A DNA stretch of 64,000 nt from Corynebacterium amycolatum SK46 (GCF_000173655.1 NZ_ABZU01000002.1:245385-309384); one strand, 5' to 3'. Counted from the first letter of the stretch, positions 25,589 to 35,070 are shown. Numbers and translations: made by a program. Notes: generated from the letters alone by a model not told the origin.

Positions 25589-26758
25589 ATGGACTTCCAC
25601 ACACTGACACACAAGGCGCTTGACGACGCCCAGAAGGCCGCAACCAGAGTTGGCGACACAGCAGCCAAGGCTCCAGCTTTCGCGCGCAGCGCTGCTCTGC
25701 GTTTGACCAAATCGGGACGCCGCCGACTGGCTCTGGAGCACGGCGCGCTGCATTCGCAGACTCGCACACCGGGTCTGACCGACCTCACGTCAACCGGCGT
25801 GGTGCATATCAAGACCGCACCGGTCACAGCCGAGATTGCGGCCAAGGATGACGAGCGGACGGCCAGCGACAAGCCGGATGCTGTCACCACCGACATTCCG
25901 GTGCACTGGTACGAAGTTGAACCTAGCAAGCCCGCCAAAGAACCCGTGACCATCGTCTTTATCCACGGCTTCACCCTGGCTGGTGAGTCCTGGTACCGGC
26001 AGTTCAACGCGCTGCGAAAGTCGCACCCGGAAGCACACCTGTTGACTATGGATCTGCGCGGCCACGGCCAGACCGGAGCGGTTCCGGCTTCACTCTGCAC
26101 GGTCGAAGGTGCTGCGGCCGATGCGCTGGCCGTGATTGCGAAACGTGCCGCGACCGGCAAGCTCATCGTGGTTGGGCATTCGCTAGGCGGTTTGATTGCA
26201 CTGCACATGGTGCGGGCTGCTGAGGAGAGCATTCGCCGTCGGATAGCGGGTGTGGTGCTGATTTCCACGTCTATCGACAAGCTGGCCGCCCAGGGTGTGC
26301 CGCAGATTCTGGCGTCCCCGGTGGCGGATGCGGCGCGCAATGCGATTGAGTCCTCACCGAAGGAGATTCGCAAGTTCCGCGAGGCAATCGCGTCACTGAT
26401 GGCTCCGTCGTTGGCGGTGGCGGTGTTCGCCCGACGCACGGACTACGAGATCATCGAGTTCCACGCGGCCATGATCAATGAAACACCGTTGGAAACTTTC
26501 GTGGGCTACCTGGACGACCTGCAGGACCACGACGAGTTCGCGGCCGGACCTTACTTGGAGGGGTTACCAGGAGCGGTACTGGTGGGCACAAAGGACGATG
26601 TCACTCCGCGCAAGCAAGCAGACCTAATTATGGAAAAGTGGCCGGACGCCGAACTGGTTGAAGTCGACGGGGCCGGCCACATGTTGCCGCTGGAAGCGCC
26701 GGAAGCGGTGAACCGGGCAATCGAGCGAGTGCTGGATCAGGTGCAGGAAAGCAGCTAG
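25589..26758 (+). CDS. Alpha/beta hydrolase
   Basis: Protein of 389 residues. A charged, Ala/Thr-rich N-terminal region of ~115 residues precedes an alpha/beta hydrolase domain. The oxyanion strand is VFIHGFTLAGESWY, the nucleophile elbow GHSLGG (Ser about residue 197), the acid Asp in GTKDDVTPRK and the His in GAGHMLPLEAPEA, so the triad is complete. Lipase, esterase or C-C hydrolase activity is possible. Its position nine bases after menA makes a menaquinone-linked role, such as MenH, worth considering, but sequence alone does not show it. Confidence 0.85.
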   Translation: MDFHTLTHKALDDAQKAATRVGDTAAKAPAFARSAALRLTKSGRRRLALEHGALHSQTRTPGLTDLTSTGVVHIKTAPVTAEIAAKDDERTASDKPDAVTTDIPVHWYEVEPSKPAKEPVTIVFIHGFTLAGESWYRQFNALRKSHPEAHLLTMDLRGHGQTGAVPASLCTVEGAAADALAVIAKRAATGKLIVVGHSLGGLIALHMVRAAEESIRRRIAGVVLISTSIDKLAAQGVPQILASPVADAARNAIESSPKEIRKFREAIASLMAPSLAVAVFARRTDYEIIEFHAAMINETPLETFVGYLDDLQDHDEFAAGPYLEGLPGAVLVGTKDDVTPRKQADLIMEKWPDAELVEVDGAGHMLPLEAPEAVNRAIERVLDQVQESS

Positions 26759-26767
26759 AGAAGCGCG

Positions 26768-27169
26768 CTAGTTTTCCTCGCGGTCCTTAATCTGCTGCGC
26801 GATGTATTCCTTGTGTGCGCGGCGGTTCTCCGACCACACTGCAACAGACTCATTGGCCTGGACGCGCAGCTTCGGGAACACAAACACCGACAGCGGCATC
26901 GCAATAATCAATGCGAACACAGCCGTAATTGCGGCCGGAATCCGCACGCCAACAAGGTAGATAATCACGAGCAGGATGAAGAACAGCACCAGGAACAACA
27001 GCAGACGCGCAAGGCCGTACCAGAACAGACCCTTCATGGCATTGCCGCGACCAGCATTCTTGGAGCTAGGAGCTGACTGCTTCGGAGCGGCTGGAGCCGA
27101 AACCGGAGTTTGAGCCGACTCCACTTCAGCCTCAGAAGCCGACTTGTCCTGCTCTGCTGGATTGGTCAT
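26768..27169 (-). CDS. DUF4229 domain membrane protein
   Basis: Protein of 133 residues from ATG 27169, which follows a GAGGG ribosome-binding site. A disordered Ser/Ala/Pro-rich N-terminus (residues 1-44) is followed by two membrane spans (about 50-70 and 74-97) and a charged C-terminal tail. The pattern and location near menA fit the actinobacterial DUF4229 family. Function unknown. It is convergent with the hydrolase gene. Confidence 0.75.
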   Translation of the reverse strand: MTNPAEQDKSASEAEVESAQTPVSAPAAPKQSAPSSKNAGRGNAMKGLFWYGLARLLLFLVLFFILLVIIYLVGVRIPAAITAVFALIIAMPLSVFVFPKLRVQANESVAVWSENRRAHKEYIAQQIKDREEN

Positions 27170-27362
27170 TAAACCCTCACCTCTACGTGTTACGCCTGTG
27201 CTGCGCCCGGGCGTTGTTAGCGTCCATGGCTGTTCGTGTCCAACGTTCCTTTGTACCCTAGCGAACTCTGTACGCCGTACCGCATGTGGTGCGATACCCC
27301 TCGTGGGCACTATGGGACTCGTTGCGTATTCTAGTCGGTAAATCCAGGAGGTTAGCTATTAC

Positions 27363-27665
27363 ATGGGTCGGCTCATTCTGCTGCTGTTCATCATCCTTGT
27401 CGTAGTCATGCTGTGGAAGGCATTTGGCCCCGGCAGCCGCGGCAACGGCATGCGACGTATTTCCGCTCCGCAACCGGAACCCCGTCCGCTCGCTCCCGAC
27501 GATGATCCGGAGTTCCTCTGGAAGCTCAAGAAGGCCGAATTCGATCGCCGCAAGCGTGAGCAGGAGCTACAGGAACGGCGCGAACGCGAGCCTCGCGACC
27601 AAGGCAACCAGGGCGATAAATCAGATGGACCCGATAGCCCTGATAATCCCGGCGAAACCGACTAA
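27363..27665 (+). CDS. Small membrane-anchored hypothetical protein
   Basis: Protein of 100 residues with one N-terminal hydrophobic segment (residues 3-19), then a proline-rich stretch and a highly charged region with an [20 protein letters not shown] helix that may be a coiled coil. The tail is Asp/Gly/Pro-rich. A GGAGG site lies about 15 bases upstream. Its stop overlaps the rmlA stop by four bases on the opposite strand. Family not recognised. Confidence 0.7.
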   Translation: MGRLILLLFIILVVVMLWKAFGPGSRGNGMRRISAPQPEPRPLAPDDDPEFLWKLKKAEFDRRKREQELQERREREPRDQGNQGDKSDGPDSPDNPGETD

Positions 27666-28537
27666 ACATCCTTGCCACGCAGCAACAACTGCTGCAGATA
27701 TTCCCCGTAGCCACTGGCGCTGAGAGCGTCGGCACGCGCGCTAAGCGCAGCATCGTCAATGAATCCCATGCGCCACGCCACCTCTTCCGGCGAACCAATC
27801 TTGAGGCCCTGCCGCTGCTCAATCGTGCGCACAAAATCGCCCGCGGCCATCAGATTGTCCACCGTGCCGGTATCCAGCCACGCCGTGCCGCGCGGCAGCA
27901 CCTCTACCTGCAGTTTTCCTCGCTCCAAGTAGACGCGGTTAACATCCGTGATTTCCAATTCGCCGCGTGACGACGGTTGCAGCGAGCGAGCTATTTCTAC
28001 AACCTCGGCGTCATAAAAGTACAAACCCGGCACCGCGAAGTGGCTGCGAGGTTTCTTCGGCTTCTCTTGGATGGCCACGGCTTTGCCGCTTTGGTCGAAG
28101 TCCACGACTCCGTAGGCGGTGGGATCTGCGACCCAGTAGGCGAAGATCGCTCCGCCATCGACGTCATGGAAGCGGCGCAGCTGCGTGCCCAGGCCAGCAC
28201 CGTAGAAGATATTGTCACCGAGGATGAGTGCAACGGAGTCATCGCCGATATGGTCCGCACCGATGATGAATGCCTCTGCCAGACCACGGGGCTGGTCTTG
28301 GGTGGCAAAGGTGAGGTTGAGGCCCCACTGCGAGCCGTCGCCAAGCAAGCGTTCAAACTGCGGGGCATCATGTGGCGTGGTGATGACGAGGATGTCCCTG
28401 ATTCCCGCTAGCATCAGCGTACTCAGTGGGTAGTAAATCATGGGCTTGTCATAGACCGGAACCAGCTGCTTACTTATTCCCAAGGTGATTGGAAACAGCC
28501 GAGAGCCTGTGCCACCTGCGAGGATGATGCCCTTCAT
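27662..28537 (-). CDS. rmlA: Glucose-1-phosphate thymidylyltransferase
   Basis: Nucleotidyltransferase of 291 residues that makes dTDP-glucose, the first step to dTDP-rhamnose for arabinogalactan linkage and other envelope sugars. [18 protein letters not shown] is the nucleotide-binding start, followed by [18 protein letters not shown] and LGDNIFYG (metal-binding Asp). ATG 28537 gives this canonical N-terminus. It lies 20 bases after rmlC on the same strand. Confidence 0.97.
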   Translation of the reverse strand: MKGIILAGGTGSRLFPITLGISKQLVPVYDKPMIYYPLSTLMLAGIRDILVITTPHDAPQFERLLGDGSQWGLNLTFATQDQPRGLAEAFIIGADHIGDDSVALILGDNIFYGAGLGTQLRRFHDVDGGAIFAYWVADPTAYGVVDFDQSGKAVAIQEKPKKPRSHFAVPGLYFYDAEVVEIARSLQPSSRGELEITDVNRVYLERGKLQVEVLPRGTAWLDTGTVDNLMAAGDFVRTIEQRQGLKIGSPEEVAWRMGFIDDAALSARADALSASGYGEYLQQLLLRGKDV

Positions 28538-28557
28538 AGTGCTCGCGCCTTTCTGCG

Positions 28558-29247
28558 TTACTGCCCGGCCGCTTCGTTGGCGATTGCCCATTCGTCGCGA
28601 GCCATGTTCTCGAGATCCTTGCAGTCAAACTCGCTGGGGAGCTTATTGCCTTCGGCCTCGAACTGCTCGATGGTCGGGGCCTTCTGATCGCGCTCGGAGA
28701 GAATCATGTCCGCTTCGGTGAGACCGCCCTTGGCCAGTAGCGCGGCCAGGTCAATTCCGAGAGTCGAGTCCTGGATACTGACAGCGCGTTCAGCCTCCGG
28801 GTTGTAGCCGGTGGAAGTGAGGTAGGTGAGCACGGAGTCGTCGGCAAGCGAAACGAAGCCATGTCCGATGCCGTTGGGGAGATAGACCACGCGGCGGGTC
28901 TTGCTGTCGAGCTCGAAAACCTCGACCTTGCCGAAGGTGTCGGAGCCGCGCCGCAGGTCAACCGCAATGTCGAGGATGTGGCCCGCGGGACAAGTGACCA
29001 GCTTCGCCTGGCCGGGGTGACCATCTGGCGCGGTGCTGACGTCGGCGAAGTGGAGGCCACGAACAACACCCGCGGCGGAGACACTCATGTTGGCCTGCTC
29101 TGGGAAGAACGGATAGCCCGTGGCCTCGGCGAATGCGTCGAGGCGATACCACTCGTGGAAACTACCGCGGCTGTCGCCGTGGATGACCGGTTCGAAGGTG
29201 AAAACGCCGTCGATGGAAGTGGGCTGGAATGTGCTCTTAGGGCTCAT
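28558..29247 (-). CDS. rmlC: dTDP-4-dehydrorhamnose 3,5-epimerase
   Basis: Cupin-fold epimerase of 229 residues. [12 protein letters not shown] near the N-terminus, the catalytic His in GVVRGLHF, and [11 protein letters not shown] are family motifs. The C-terminal ~35 residues extend past the cupin core. In several corynebacteria RmlC is fused to the reductase RmlD; here the frame stops and rmlA begins, so the protein is RmlC alone. No ribosome-binding site precedes ATG 29247; a TACACT -10-like element about 10 bases upstream suggests a very short leader. Confidence 0.92.
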   Translation of the reverse strand: MSPKSTFQPTSIDGVFTFEPVIHGDSRGSFHEWYRLDAFAEATGYPFFPEQANMSVSAAGVVRGLHFADVSTAPDGHPGQAKLVTCPAGHILDIAVDLRRGSDTFGKVEVFELDSKTRRVVYLPNGIGHGFVSLADDSVLTYLTSTGYNPEAERAVSIQDSTLGIDLAALLAKGGLTEADMILSERDQKAPTIEQFEAEGNKLPSEFDCKDLENMARDEWAIANEAAGQ

Positions 29248-29268
29248 GGGTAATAAGTGTAGACGCGA

Positions 29269-29309
29269 GGGACGGGTTCGGGCTGGTGGTGGGTTGGGTG
29301 TGGGCTGGG
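29269..29309 (+). other. G-tract cluster (quadruplex-capable)
   Basis: Seven GGG tracts separated by 2-8 bases on the plus strand, just upstream of the rmlC start (template strand for rmlC). The pattern satisfies the usual G-quadruplex spacing rule. Confidence 0.5.
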
Positions 29310-29363
29310 TAGTCGCCGAGCCGAAATTAACGTTTAACGCCATTCACAGGGGGTGTTTCGACG

Positions 29364-29453
29364 CAGACTCGCATGTTTGGTGGGCTTCAGATTAGAAACT
29401 CCCAGGTCAGATTCACCCAAAAGCCCGAAAATGCCACCAAACATGCGAGTCTG
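29364..29453. repeat. 20-base perfect inverted repeat between rmlB and rmlC
   Basis: The arm at 29364-29383 (starting CAGACTCGCATG) is the exact complement of 29434-29453, separated by 50 bases. It lies in the 360-base gap between rmlB and rmlC; no gene was found there. No U tract follows either arm, so it is not an obvious terminator. Confidence 0.85.
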
Positions 29454-29567
29454 GGTATTTTGGGCCTGTTTTGAGCCCTTTACCTGGTGCGCATGGGAAC
29501 TATATTGCAGGCGTGGCTGAAGTGACGCATGGGGCGTACCAAGTAACCGGGGTGCTGGCTAGACAGA

Positions 29568-29597
29568 GCCCAACCAACCCAACCAACCCAAACCAGC
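29568..29597. repeat. CCAACCAA short repeat after rmlB
   Basis: An eight-base CCCAACCA unit repeats nearly perfectly three times just downstream of the rmlB stop. On the minus strand it reads as alternating GGG and GG tracts. Confidence 0.7.
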
Positions 29598-29607
29598 CAA
29601 ATCAGAA

Positions 29608-30600
29608 CTACAACTCCTGCTCGCGCTCGGCGTAGCCAGCCTCAGCGGCATCGTAGGCCGCGGCCCACCAGGACTCGTTGGCGCGATACCAGTCGATGGT
29701 CTCGGCAAGGCCAGAAGAAAAGTCTTGGTAACGCGGCTGCCAGCCGAGGGTACGGATAGATGCGGGATCAATAGCGTAACGACGGTCATGCCCCGGGCGG
29801 TCGGTGACATGGACGAAGTCGGACCGCGCACGTCCGAAGCCCTCCAGGATGTCACCGACCACATCGAGGTTGGAACGCTCGCCATCAGCACCAATCAGGT
29901 AGGTCTCCCCCACCTCGCCGGCATCCAGGATTGCCCAGACCGCATCGTTGTGATCATCGACGTGGATCCAGTCCCGAACATTCTCGCCGGTGCCGTACAC
30001 GCGAGGGCTGCGCCCACGGAGCAGGCCGCAAATCTGTCGGGGAATCAGCTTCTCCGGATGCTGCCTAGGTCCGTAGTTGTTCGAGCAGTTACTAATCGTC
30101 GCAGCCAGCCCAAAGCTGCGCACCCACGCCCGGACAAAGTGGTCGGCGGACGCCTTGGAGGCCGAGTAGGGGCTGGAGGGTTTGTACGCGGTGGCCGTCG
30201 TAAAGCGTGCTGGGTCGTCGAGAGCGAGATCACCAAAGACCTCGTCTGTAGAGATGTGATGGAGGCGAACTTCATGGGTGGCGCAGGCCTTCGCCAGATT
30301 CACGGTGCCCAGCACATTGGTGGTGACGAATGGATTGGCATCCACCAGCGAGTTGTCGTTATGGCTCTCTGCGGCGAAGTGAACGACGGCGTCGAAGCGG
30401 GGCACGAGGCGATCGATCAGCTCCGCGTCACGAACATCGCCGCGAATGATCTCACAGTCCGCACCTTCCAAGCTCGCAGGGTTCGCGGCATAGGTGAAAG
30501 CGTCAAGTACCGTGACATTCACATCGGGCCGTGTAGCCAGAGTGCGGAGAACGAAGTTGGAACCAATAAAGCCGGCACCACCGGTGACGAGAACGCGCAT
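29608..30600 (-). CDS. rmlB: dTDP-glucose 4,6-dehydratase
   Basis: Extended SDR of 330 residues, second enzyme of the dTDP-rhamnose route. The NAD-binding motif GGAGFIGSNFV is at the N-terminus. STDEVFGDL carries the catalytic Thr-Asp-Glu, and YSASKASADH the Tyr and Lys. NNYGPRQHPEKLIP is a family signature. It is the first gene of the rmlB-rmlC-rmlA set but is separated from rmlC by 360 bases, so rmlC may have its own promoter. It contains one copy of the dispersed motif (30196-30206). Confidence 0.96.
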   Translation of the reverse strand: MRVLVTGGAGFIGSNFVLRTLATRPDVNVTVLDAFTYAANPASLEGADCEIIRGDVRDAELIDRLVPRFDAVVHFAAESHNDNSLVDANPFVTTNVLGTVNLAKACATHEVRLHHISTDEVFGDLALDDPARFTTATAYKPSSPYSASKASADHFVRAWVRSFGLAATISNCSNNYGPRQHPEKLIPRQICGLLRGRSPRVYGTGENVRDWIHVDDHNDAVWAILDAGEVGETYLIGADGERSNLDVVGDILEGFGRARSDFVHVTDRPGHDRRYAIDPASIRTLGWQPRYQDFSSGLAETIDWYRANESWWAAAYDAAEAGYAEREQEL

Positions 30601-30652
30601 GGAAGCGATTCTAGTTCACCCGGCGATGCCGGCTTTGTACACGTGTGAAGGC

Positions 30653-31663
30653 TTAGTTCAGGCCAGCATAAGAGTGCAGGCCCGAAACCACCATATTGAT
30701 GAAGAAGAGGTTGAACACCATGGTCGCGAAACCGAAGATGTTAATCCACGCGGCCTTGGTGTTACGCCAACCCGAGGTCGCGCGAGCGTGCAGGTACAGG
30801 GCGTAGATAATCCAGGTAATCAGAGCCGTGGTCTCCTTCGGATCCCAGCCCCAGAAGCGACCCCATGCGGACTCCGCCCAAATAGCACCCAGCACAATAC
30901 CCAGACCGAACAGCGGGAAGGACCAAATAGCGGTGCGGTAAGCAATCGCATCCAGCTTCTGTGCATCCGGCAGTGGCGAGACCAGCTTGCCCAGGAAACC
31001 CTTTTCGCTGCCCTTGCGGTTGTACATCCTCAGCATGTAGAGAATGGATGCCACACCGGAAATCAGCGCAATACTACAGCCGATAGAGATGATGGACACA
31101 TGAATCGGAAACCAAATCGACTGCAGGGCCGGCACAACCGGAGCGGCCTCAGTGTAGAGCTTCCTACCGCCGTAGAACATCAGCGCCAGAATCGGTGCCA
31201 GCGTCCACGGCCAGAACACGCGCATGGTCTCGCGGTGCAGGACACCGGCACCAACGACCATCGCAAACAGAATGGAGACCGAAATGTACTCGTAGAGGTT
31301 GCCCCACGGGAAACGCTGCACAGCCAGGCCACGCAATAGCACCGATGCAAAGTGCACAGCTACACCGACGTAAATCAGCATTTCCGCCACAACGCCGAGC
31401 TTCTGTGTCAGCGCCTGATTCTTAACGACGCTTGCCGACGCCTTCGTCTCCGACTCCACCGAGTTAGCGACACTAGCGGTGGTAGCTCCATCACCAGCAC
31501 CGGCGGCTACCAGCTCGCGCTCCGCAACCTGACTCTTAGCTTCAGCGGCCGCGATACGACGGCTGTAGTAGGCAATGGAAACAACAAAGGCCACAAGATA
31601 AAAGGCGAAGGCCGTGAAGTACGACCAGTCCGAAAACTGCGCCAGTGTCTTATTGACGAGCAT
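30653..31663 (-). CDS. ccsB: Cytochrome c biogenesis protein CcsB/CcsA
   Basis: Membrane protein of 336 residues with about eight spans, the heme-handling half of System II cytochrome c maturation. The tryptophan-rich WWD-like motif WGRFWGWDPKET near residue 275 presents heme to the outside, and conserved His residues lie in flanking loops. A hydrophilic loop of ~50 residues follows the first span. It is the last gene of the resA-ccdA-resB-ccsB set, with a terminator-like hairpin between it and resB. Confidence 0.93.
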   Translation of the reverse strand: MLVNKTLAQFSDWSYFTAFAFYLVAFVVSIAYYSRRIAAAEAKSQVAERELVAAGAGDGATTASVANSVESETKASASVVKNQALTQKLGVVAEMLIYVGVAVHFASVLLRGLAVQRFPWGNLYEYISVSILFAMVVGAGVLHRETMRVFWPWTLAPILALMFYGGRKLYTEAAPVVPALQSIWFPIHVSIISIGCSIALISGVASILYMLRMYNRKGSEKGFLGKLVSPLPDAQKLDAIAYRTAIWSFPLFGLGIVLGAIWAESAWGRFWGWDPKETTALITWIIYALYLHARATSGWRNTKAAWINIFGFATMVFNLFFINMVVSGLHSYAGLN

Positions 31664-31758
31664 GTACTTGACTCCAAAGTGTGGAATTAGCGGAATACTC
31701 CTTCACACCCTAGTACTAAAGCAGGACTAAGCAAAAGGGGGCCGGACACGGGGACACG

Positions 31759-31780
31759 AAAAAGTTGCGCGGAGGCGCAA
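31759..31780 (-). terminator. Terminator between resB and ccsB
   Basis: On the minus strand TTGCGC/GCGCAA with a four-base loop is followed by five U, within the 174-base gap after resB. It may reduce read-through into ccsB. Confidence 0.7.
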
Positions 31781-31837
31781 TCTTCACCCCCGCGCATTCA
31801 CCCCTCCTGCAGTGGATGAATCGGCCTTAGCGGCTAG

Positions 31838-33556
31838 TTAGTTTTTGACTCTCTTGCCTTCACTGTCCACGTCATCACTACCATTGTCCGCCGCATCAAT
31901 GTCCGCAGTGTCCTGGTCGGCAGCATCCTCGTCATCACTGTCACGTTCCAGGATGTCATCTACGATGTACTGGAACTCCTCGCCCCAACCTGCCTTGTCG
32001 GTGCGGGCAAGGCCACCGAACTCAACGCGAGTGCGGCCATCGTCCAGCGGGAACATGCGCACCCAAACACGCCGGCGCTTAATACCCAGCGACATCACCA
32101 TGCCCGCCAGTGCGGCTAGGGTCACCACCAATACCCAGAACTGCGTGGGATCATGCGAGATCTGCACGTTGACGAATTCCTTCGCACCGAGGAATTCAAT
32201 CTCGGTGCCGTCGGCAAGCTCGGTGGATTCGCCCCGTTTGAGGTTGACGCGGGCTTCCTTAGCCAGCTGACCCGAGTGCATCAGGTCGCGGTCGAGGGAG
32301 AACAGCCCCTGCGAGCGACCGGTGTCCAAGCCCGCGTCGCCGCGGTAGATGTCGACAGCCACGGCCGGGTCTTGCATCGCCGGGTAAGAGGACTGCAGCA
32401 GAGCACCCTTTTCACCAGTAAACTCCGCGGTCGGAGCGAACAGTCCCTCGATTGCAATCTGGTTCTGGCGGCGCTCGAACAAGTCCGGGTACATGCCCGC
32501 TGGTGGGTCGAAACGCAGCGCACCAGAGGACAGGAAGAAGGTCGGGTCATCCGGGCGGAACTGGACAATCGACGTACGCGACTCACCATTCGGCCAGGTC
32601 ACCTTGAACGCAGGCGCAAAGCCGTGCCCCTGCAGGTAGACTCGATCACCGGCGATGCGCAGAGGGTGGTTGACCTGCAGCGTGGTCTTCTCCCACTCAT
32701 CGACCGGCTTACGCATATCCTCTTCTTCTGCGAATCGGATGTGCGAGGTAAACATCTTGGCCTGGCCGTTCGGCAGGTAATCAGCGGCAAAGTCCTCCAC
32801 CTGAATACAGAACGGGTTCAAAGTCGTTCCGTCGAAGGTGTTGCCCGAGCGCAGCGAGTCATAGTTCGCCGCAGCGGTGTTACAAAACGGAACGCCCACC
32901 GCGCTGTTGACATTGTCATCAGAAATCTCAGTGCCGGTGTTGGTCAGCAAAATGACCTGGCCCTCGTAATAGGCCATGCGCCCCCAAGCGACGATGATAA
33001 TCAGCAGCGCAATGCCCAGGTGGAACACCAGGTTGCCGAACTCACGCAGGTAGCCCTTCTCCGCGGAAAAGGAGCGCGCTCCAGCGCGATCTTCATCTGC
33101 TGGGGTTTCGGTCAACGCCCACTTGTTCAGGCGCTCACGCACCCGCTCAGAAACTTCGTCCGCGGAAGCATCGACCACGGCTTCGTCGTGAAGCGGAAGA
33201 CGCGCCAACCGCTTTGGTGCCCTAGCCGGTGGCGTCTTCATGGCCTTGTAGTGGTCGATGGTGCGCGGAATAATGCAGCCAACCAGGGAAATCAGCAGCA
33301 AGACCACGATGGCGACGAACCAGACGGCCGAGAAGACATCGAAAAACTGCAGCTTATCCATGATCTCGGCGGTCTTGCCGTTGGCGGCAAGGTACTGGTC
33401 GACCTTGTCCTTATTCAGCGAGCGCTGCGGCAACAGGGCACCCGGAACCGCTGCGAAAGCGAGGATGAACAGCAGAATCAGCGCCGTGCGCATACTGGTT
33501 AACCAATTCCAGACCTGCTGGAAGGGCTGTCGTACCTTATTCCAATTCACCGACAT
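31838..33556 (-). CDS. resB: Cytochrome c biogenesis protein ResB
   Basis: Protein of 572 residues that works with CcsB in delivering heme to apocytochrome c. It has three N-terminal spans (about residues 22-42, 75-97 and 175-195), a large external domain of ~250 residues, and one C-terminal span (about 470-490) followed by an acidic Asp/Ser-rich tail. TALILLFILAFAAVPGALLPQ is typical of ResB. Preceded by ccdA after 15 bases. Confidence 0.92.
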   Translation of the reverse strand: MSVNWNKVRQPFQQVWNWLTSMRTALILLFILAFAAVPGALLPQRSLNKDKVDQYLAANGKTAEIMDKLQFFDVFSAVWFVAIVVLLLISLVGCIIPRTIDHYKAMKTPPARAPKRLARLPLHDEAVVDASADEVSERVRERLNKWALTETPADEDRAGARSFSAEKGYLREFGNLVFHLGIALLIIIVAWGRMAYYEGQVILLTNTGTEISDDNVNSAVGVPFCNTAAANYDSLRSGNTFDGTTLNPFCIQVEDFAADYLPNGQAKMFTSHIRFAEEEDMRKPVDEWEKTTLQVNHPLRIAGDRVYLQGHGFAPAFKVTWPNGESRTSIVQFRPDDPTFFLSSGALRFDPPAGMYPDLFERRQNQIAIEGLFAPTAEFTGEKGALLQSSYPAMQDPAVAVDIYRGDAGLDTGRSQGLFSLDRDLMHSGQLAKEARVNLKRGESTELADGTEIEFLGAKEFVNVQISHDPTQFWVLVVTLAALAGMVMSLGIKRRRVWVRMFPLDDGRTRVEFGGLARTDKAGWGEEFQYIVDDILERDSDDEDAADQDTADIDAADNGSDDVDSEGKRVKN

Positions 33557-33571
33557 CGAAGAATTCCTTCA

Positions 33572-34447
33572 TTAAATTGGCGTTACCGTATCAGTAATAA
33601 AAGCGGCCTGAACCCAGGCAACAAAAACATCCCACAGTCCCGTGACCAGGGCAATTCCCACCAGCACCAGCGCCACGCCGCCGATGATCTGAATAGTTCG
33701 CGAGTGCTTGCGCAGGAAATCCACTCCACGCATCGCGCGTGCCGACCCCAGCGCCACCAAAATGAACGGCAGCCCCAGCCCCAGGCAGTAGGCGATAATC
33801 AGCGCCACTCCCCTGGCCGCGGTCATGCCCTGCGTACCTGCGGACACCGAAATAATCGCAGTCAGCGTCGGGCCCAGACACGGCGTCCACCCCAGCGCGA
33901 ACACCGCGCCGAGCAGTGGAGCTCCCAGCCACGTGGTCCAGCGCTTCGGCGCCATGCGGGTGTCTTTCTGCAGCGCTGGCACCATGCCCATGAAGGCAAG
34001 TCCCATCACGATGGTCACCACGCCACCAACAATCGTCAGCGTGCGCGCCTGCAAACGCAACGTGGACACGAGCCCGAAAATCGAGGCCGACCCCAGCACG
34101 AAAATGACAGTAAAGCCCAATACGAACAGCAACGCAGCCAGGCCGACGCGGGCAGTCGAGGAACGCTGGCCACGGCCTCCATCGCCGTCATGCTTATCGA
34201 CGGAGGTTGCGTCCGCAACTCCCGTCGTCACGCCATTGCCCTGCACCCCCGATGCTCCGGAAATACCGGTGAGATACGAGACGTAACCGGGCACGAGCGG
34301 AATGACGCACGGGCTGGCAAACGAGACGAGACCGGCCAGTGCAGCGGCAAGCAGCCCCAACACAATGGGACCGCCGGTGGCGACGTCCGCGAACTGCTGA
34401 CCGATGCCATCGGCAAAATAGATCGTGTCCATGGCAAGAGTTGACAT
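33572..34447 (-). CDS. ccdA: Thiol-disulfide transporter CcdA
   Basis: Membrane protein of 291 residues with six spans and the two redox Cys, in FASPCVIPLVPGY and ALGWTPCLGPTL. It passes electrons from cytoplasmic thioredoxin to external thiol reductases such as ResA. A hydrophilic Gly/Asp-rich loop of about 30 residues (70-100) follows the first segment. Its ATG lies eight bases after the resA stop. Confidence 0.94.
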   Translation of the reverse strand: MSTLAMDTIYFADGIGQQFADVATGGPIVLGLLAAALAGLVSFASPCVIPLVPGYVSYLTGISGASGVQGNGVTTGVADATSVDKHDGDGGRGQRSSTARVGLAALLFVLGFTVIFVLGSASIFGLVSTLRLQARTLTIVGGVVTIVMGLAFMGMVPALQKDTRMAPKRWTTWLGAPLLGAVFALGWTPCLGPTLTAIISVSAGTQGMTAARGVALIIAYCLGLGLPFILVALGSARAMRGVDFLRKHSRTIQIIGGVALVLVGIALVTGLWDVFVAWVQAAFITDTVTPI

Positions 34448-34455
34448 GACGGGGC

Positions 34456-35070
34456 CTAGCCCTCCGCCTTCACTTCATTGACGGCCTTCATCAGCATCGT
34501 GTGATCGACCTCGCGGAGGAAGACCTTCGCCGGGCGGTGCTGCTTGTCCAGGATGATGGTCGTCGGAATCACCGACGCCGGGATACCACCGAGCGCACCG
34601 GCGTTGACGAAAGCCGGGTCGTAGATGGACGGGTAGGTGATGCCGTTGTCCTTCACAAAGTCGATGGGAGCTTGGCGGACATTGTCGCGGACGTTAATGC
34701 CGAGGACGGTGCCAATTCCCTGCTTTTCCATCTGTTCCTGAACGTACTGCAGGTCATCAGACTCGGAGCGGCACGGTGCACACCACTGACCCCAGGCGTT
34801 CAGAACCACAATCTGGTCCTTGAAGTCCTCAAGGGAGATTTCCTTGTTGTCGTCCTCCAAAGAAGGACCGAAGACCTTGCCAACCGGCTTGCGCTCCTCC
34901 GGTGCGTAGTCAATGATTTGCTGACCACCCGGAGAAACGAACTCGAACTGACCACCAACGGCAACGGCGTCATGTCCCACCGACTCTCCGGGGTTACATG
35001 CCGCGAGCGACAGAGACAGAGTTGCTGCCGCCAGCGTTGCTGCAATTCGGGACGATGAGACCTTGGCCAC
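34456..35070 (-). CDS. resA: Thioredoxin-like lipoprotein ResA/TlpA
   Basis: Protein of 204 residues with a signal peptide ending in the lipobox LAAC (Cys 25), so it should be a lipoprotein on the outer face of the membrane. The TlpA-type thioredoxin fold carries the active site WCAPCRSE near residue 93 and the cis-Pro in GIPASVIPTTI. It probably keeps apocytochrome c haem-binding Cys reduced, fed by CcdA. Confidence 0.93.
   Translation of the reverse strand: MAKVSSSRIAATLAAATLSLSLAACNPGESVGHDAVAVGGQFEFVSPGGQQIIDYAPEERKPVGKVFGPSLEDDNKEISLEDFKDQIVVLNAWGQWCAPCRSESDDLQYVQEQMEKQGIGTVLGINVRDNVRQAPIDFVKDNGITYPSIYDPAFVNAGALGGIPASVIPTTIILDKQHRPAKVFLREVDHTMLMKAVNEVKAEG

Noticed and set aside
32153..33502. 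Open frame of 449 codons opposite resB
   Set aside because: resB has the correct membrane topology and neighbours; the antisense product is Arg/His-rich with no domain.
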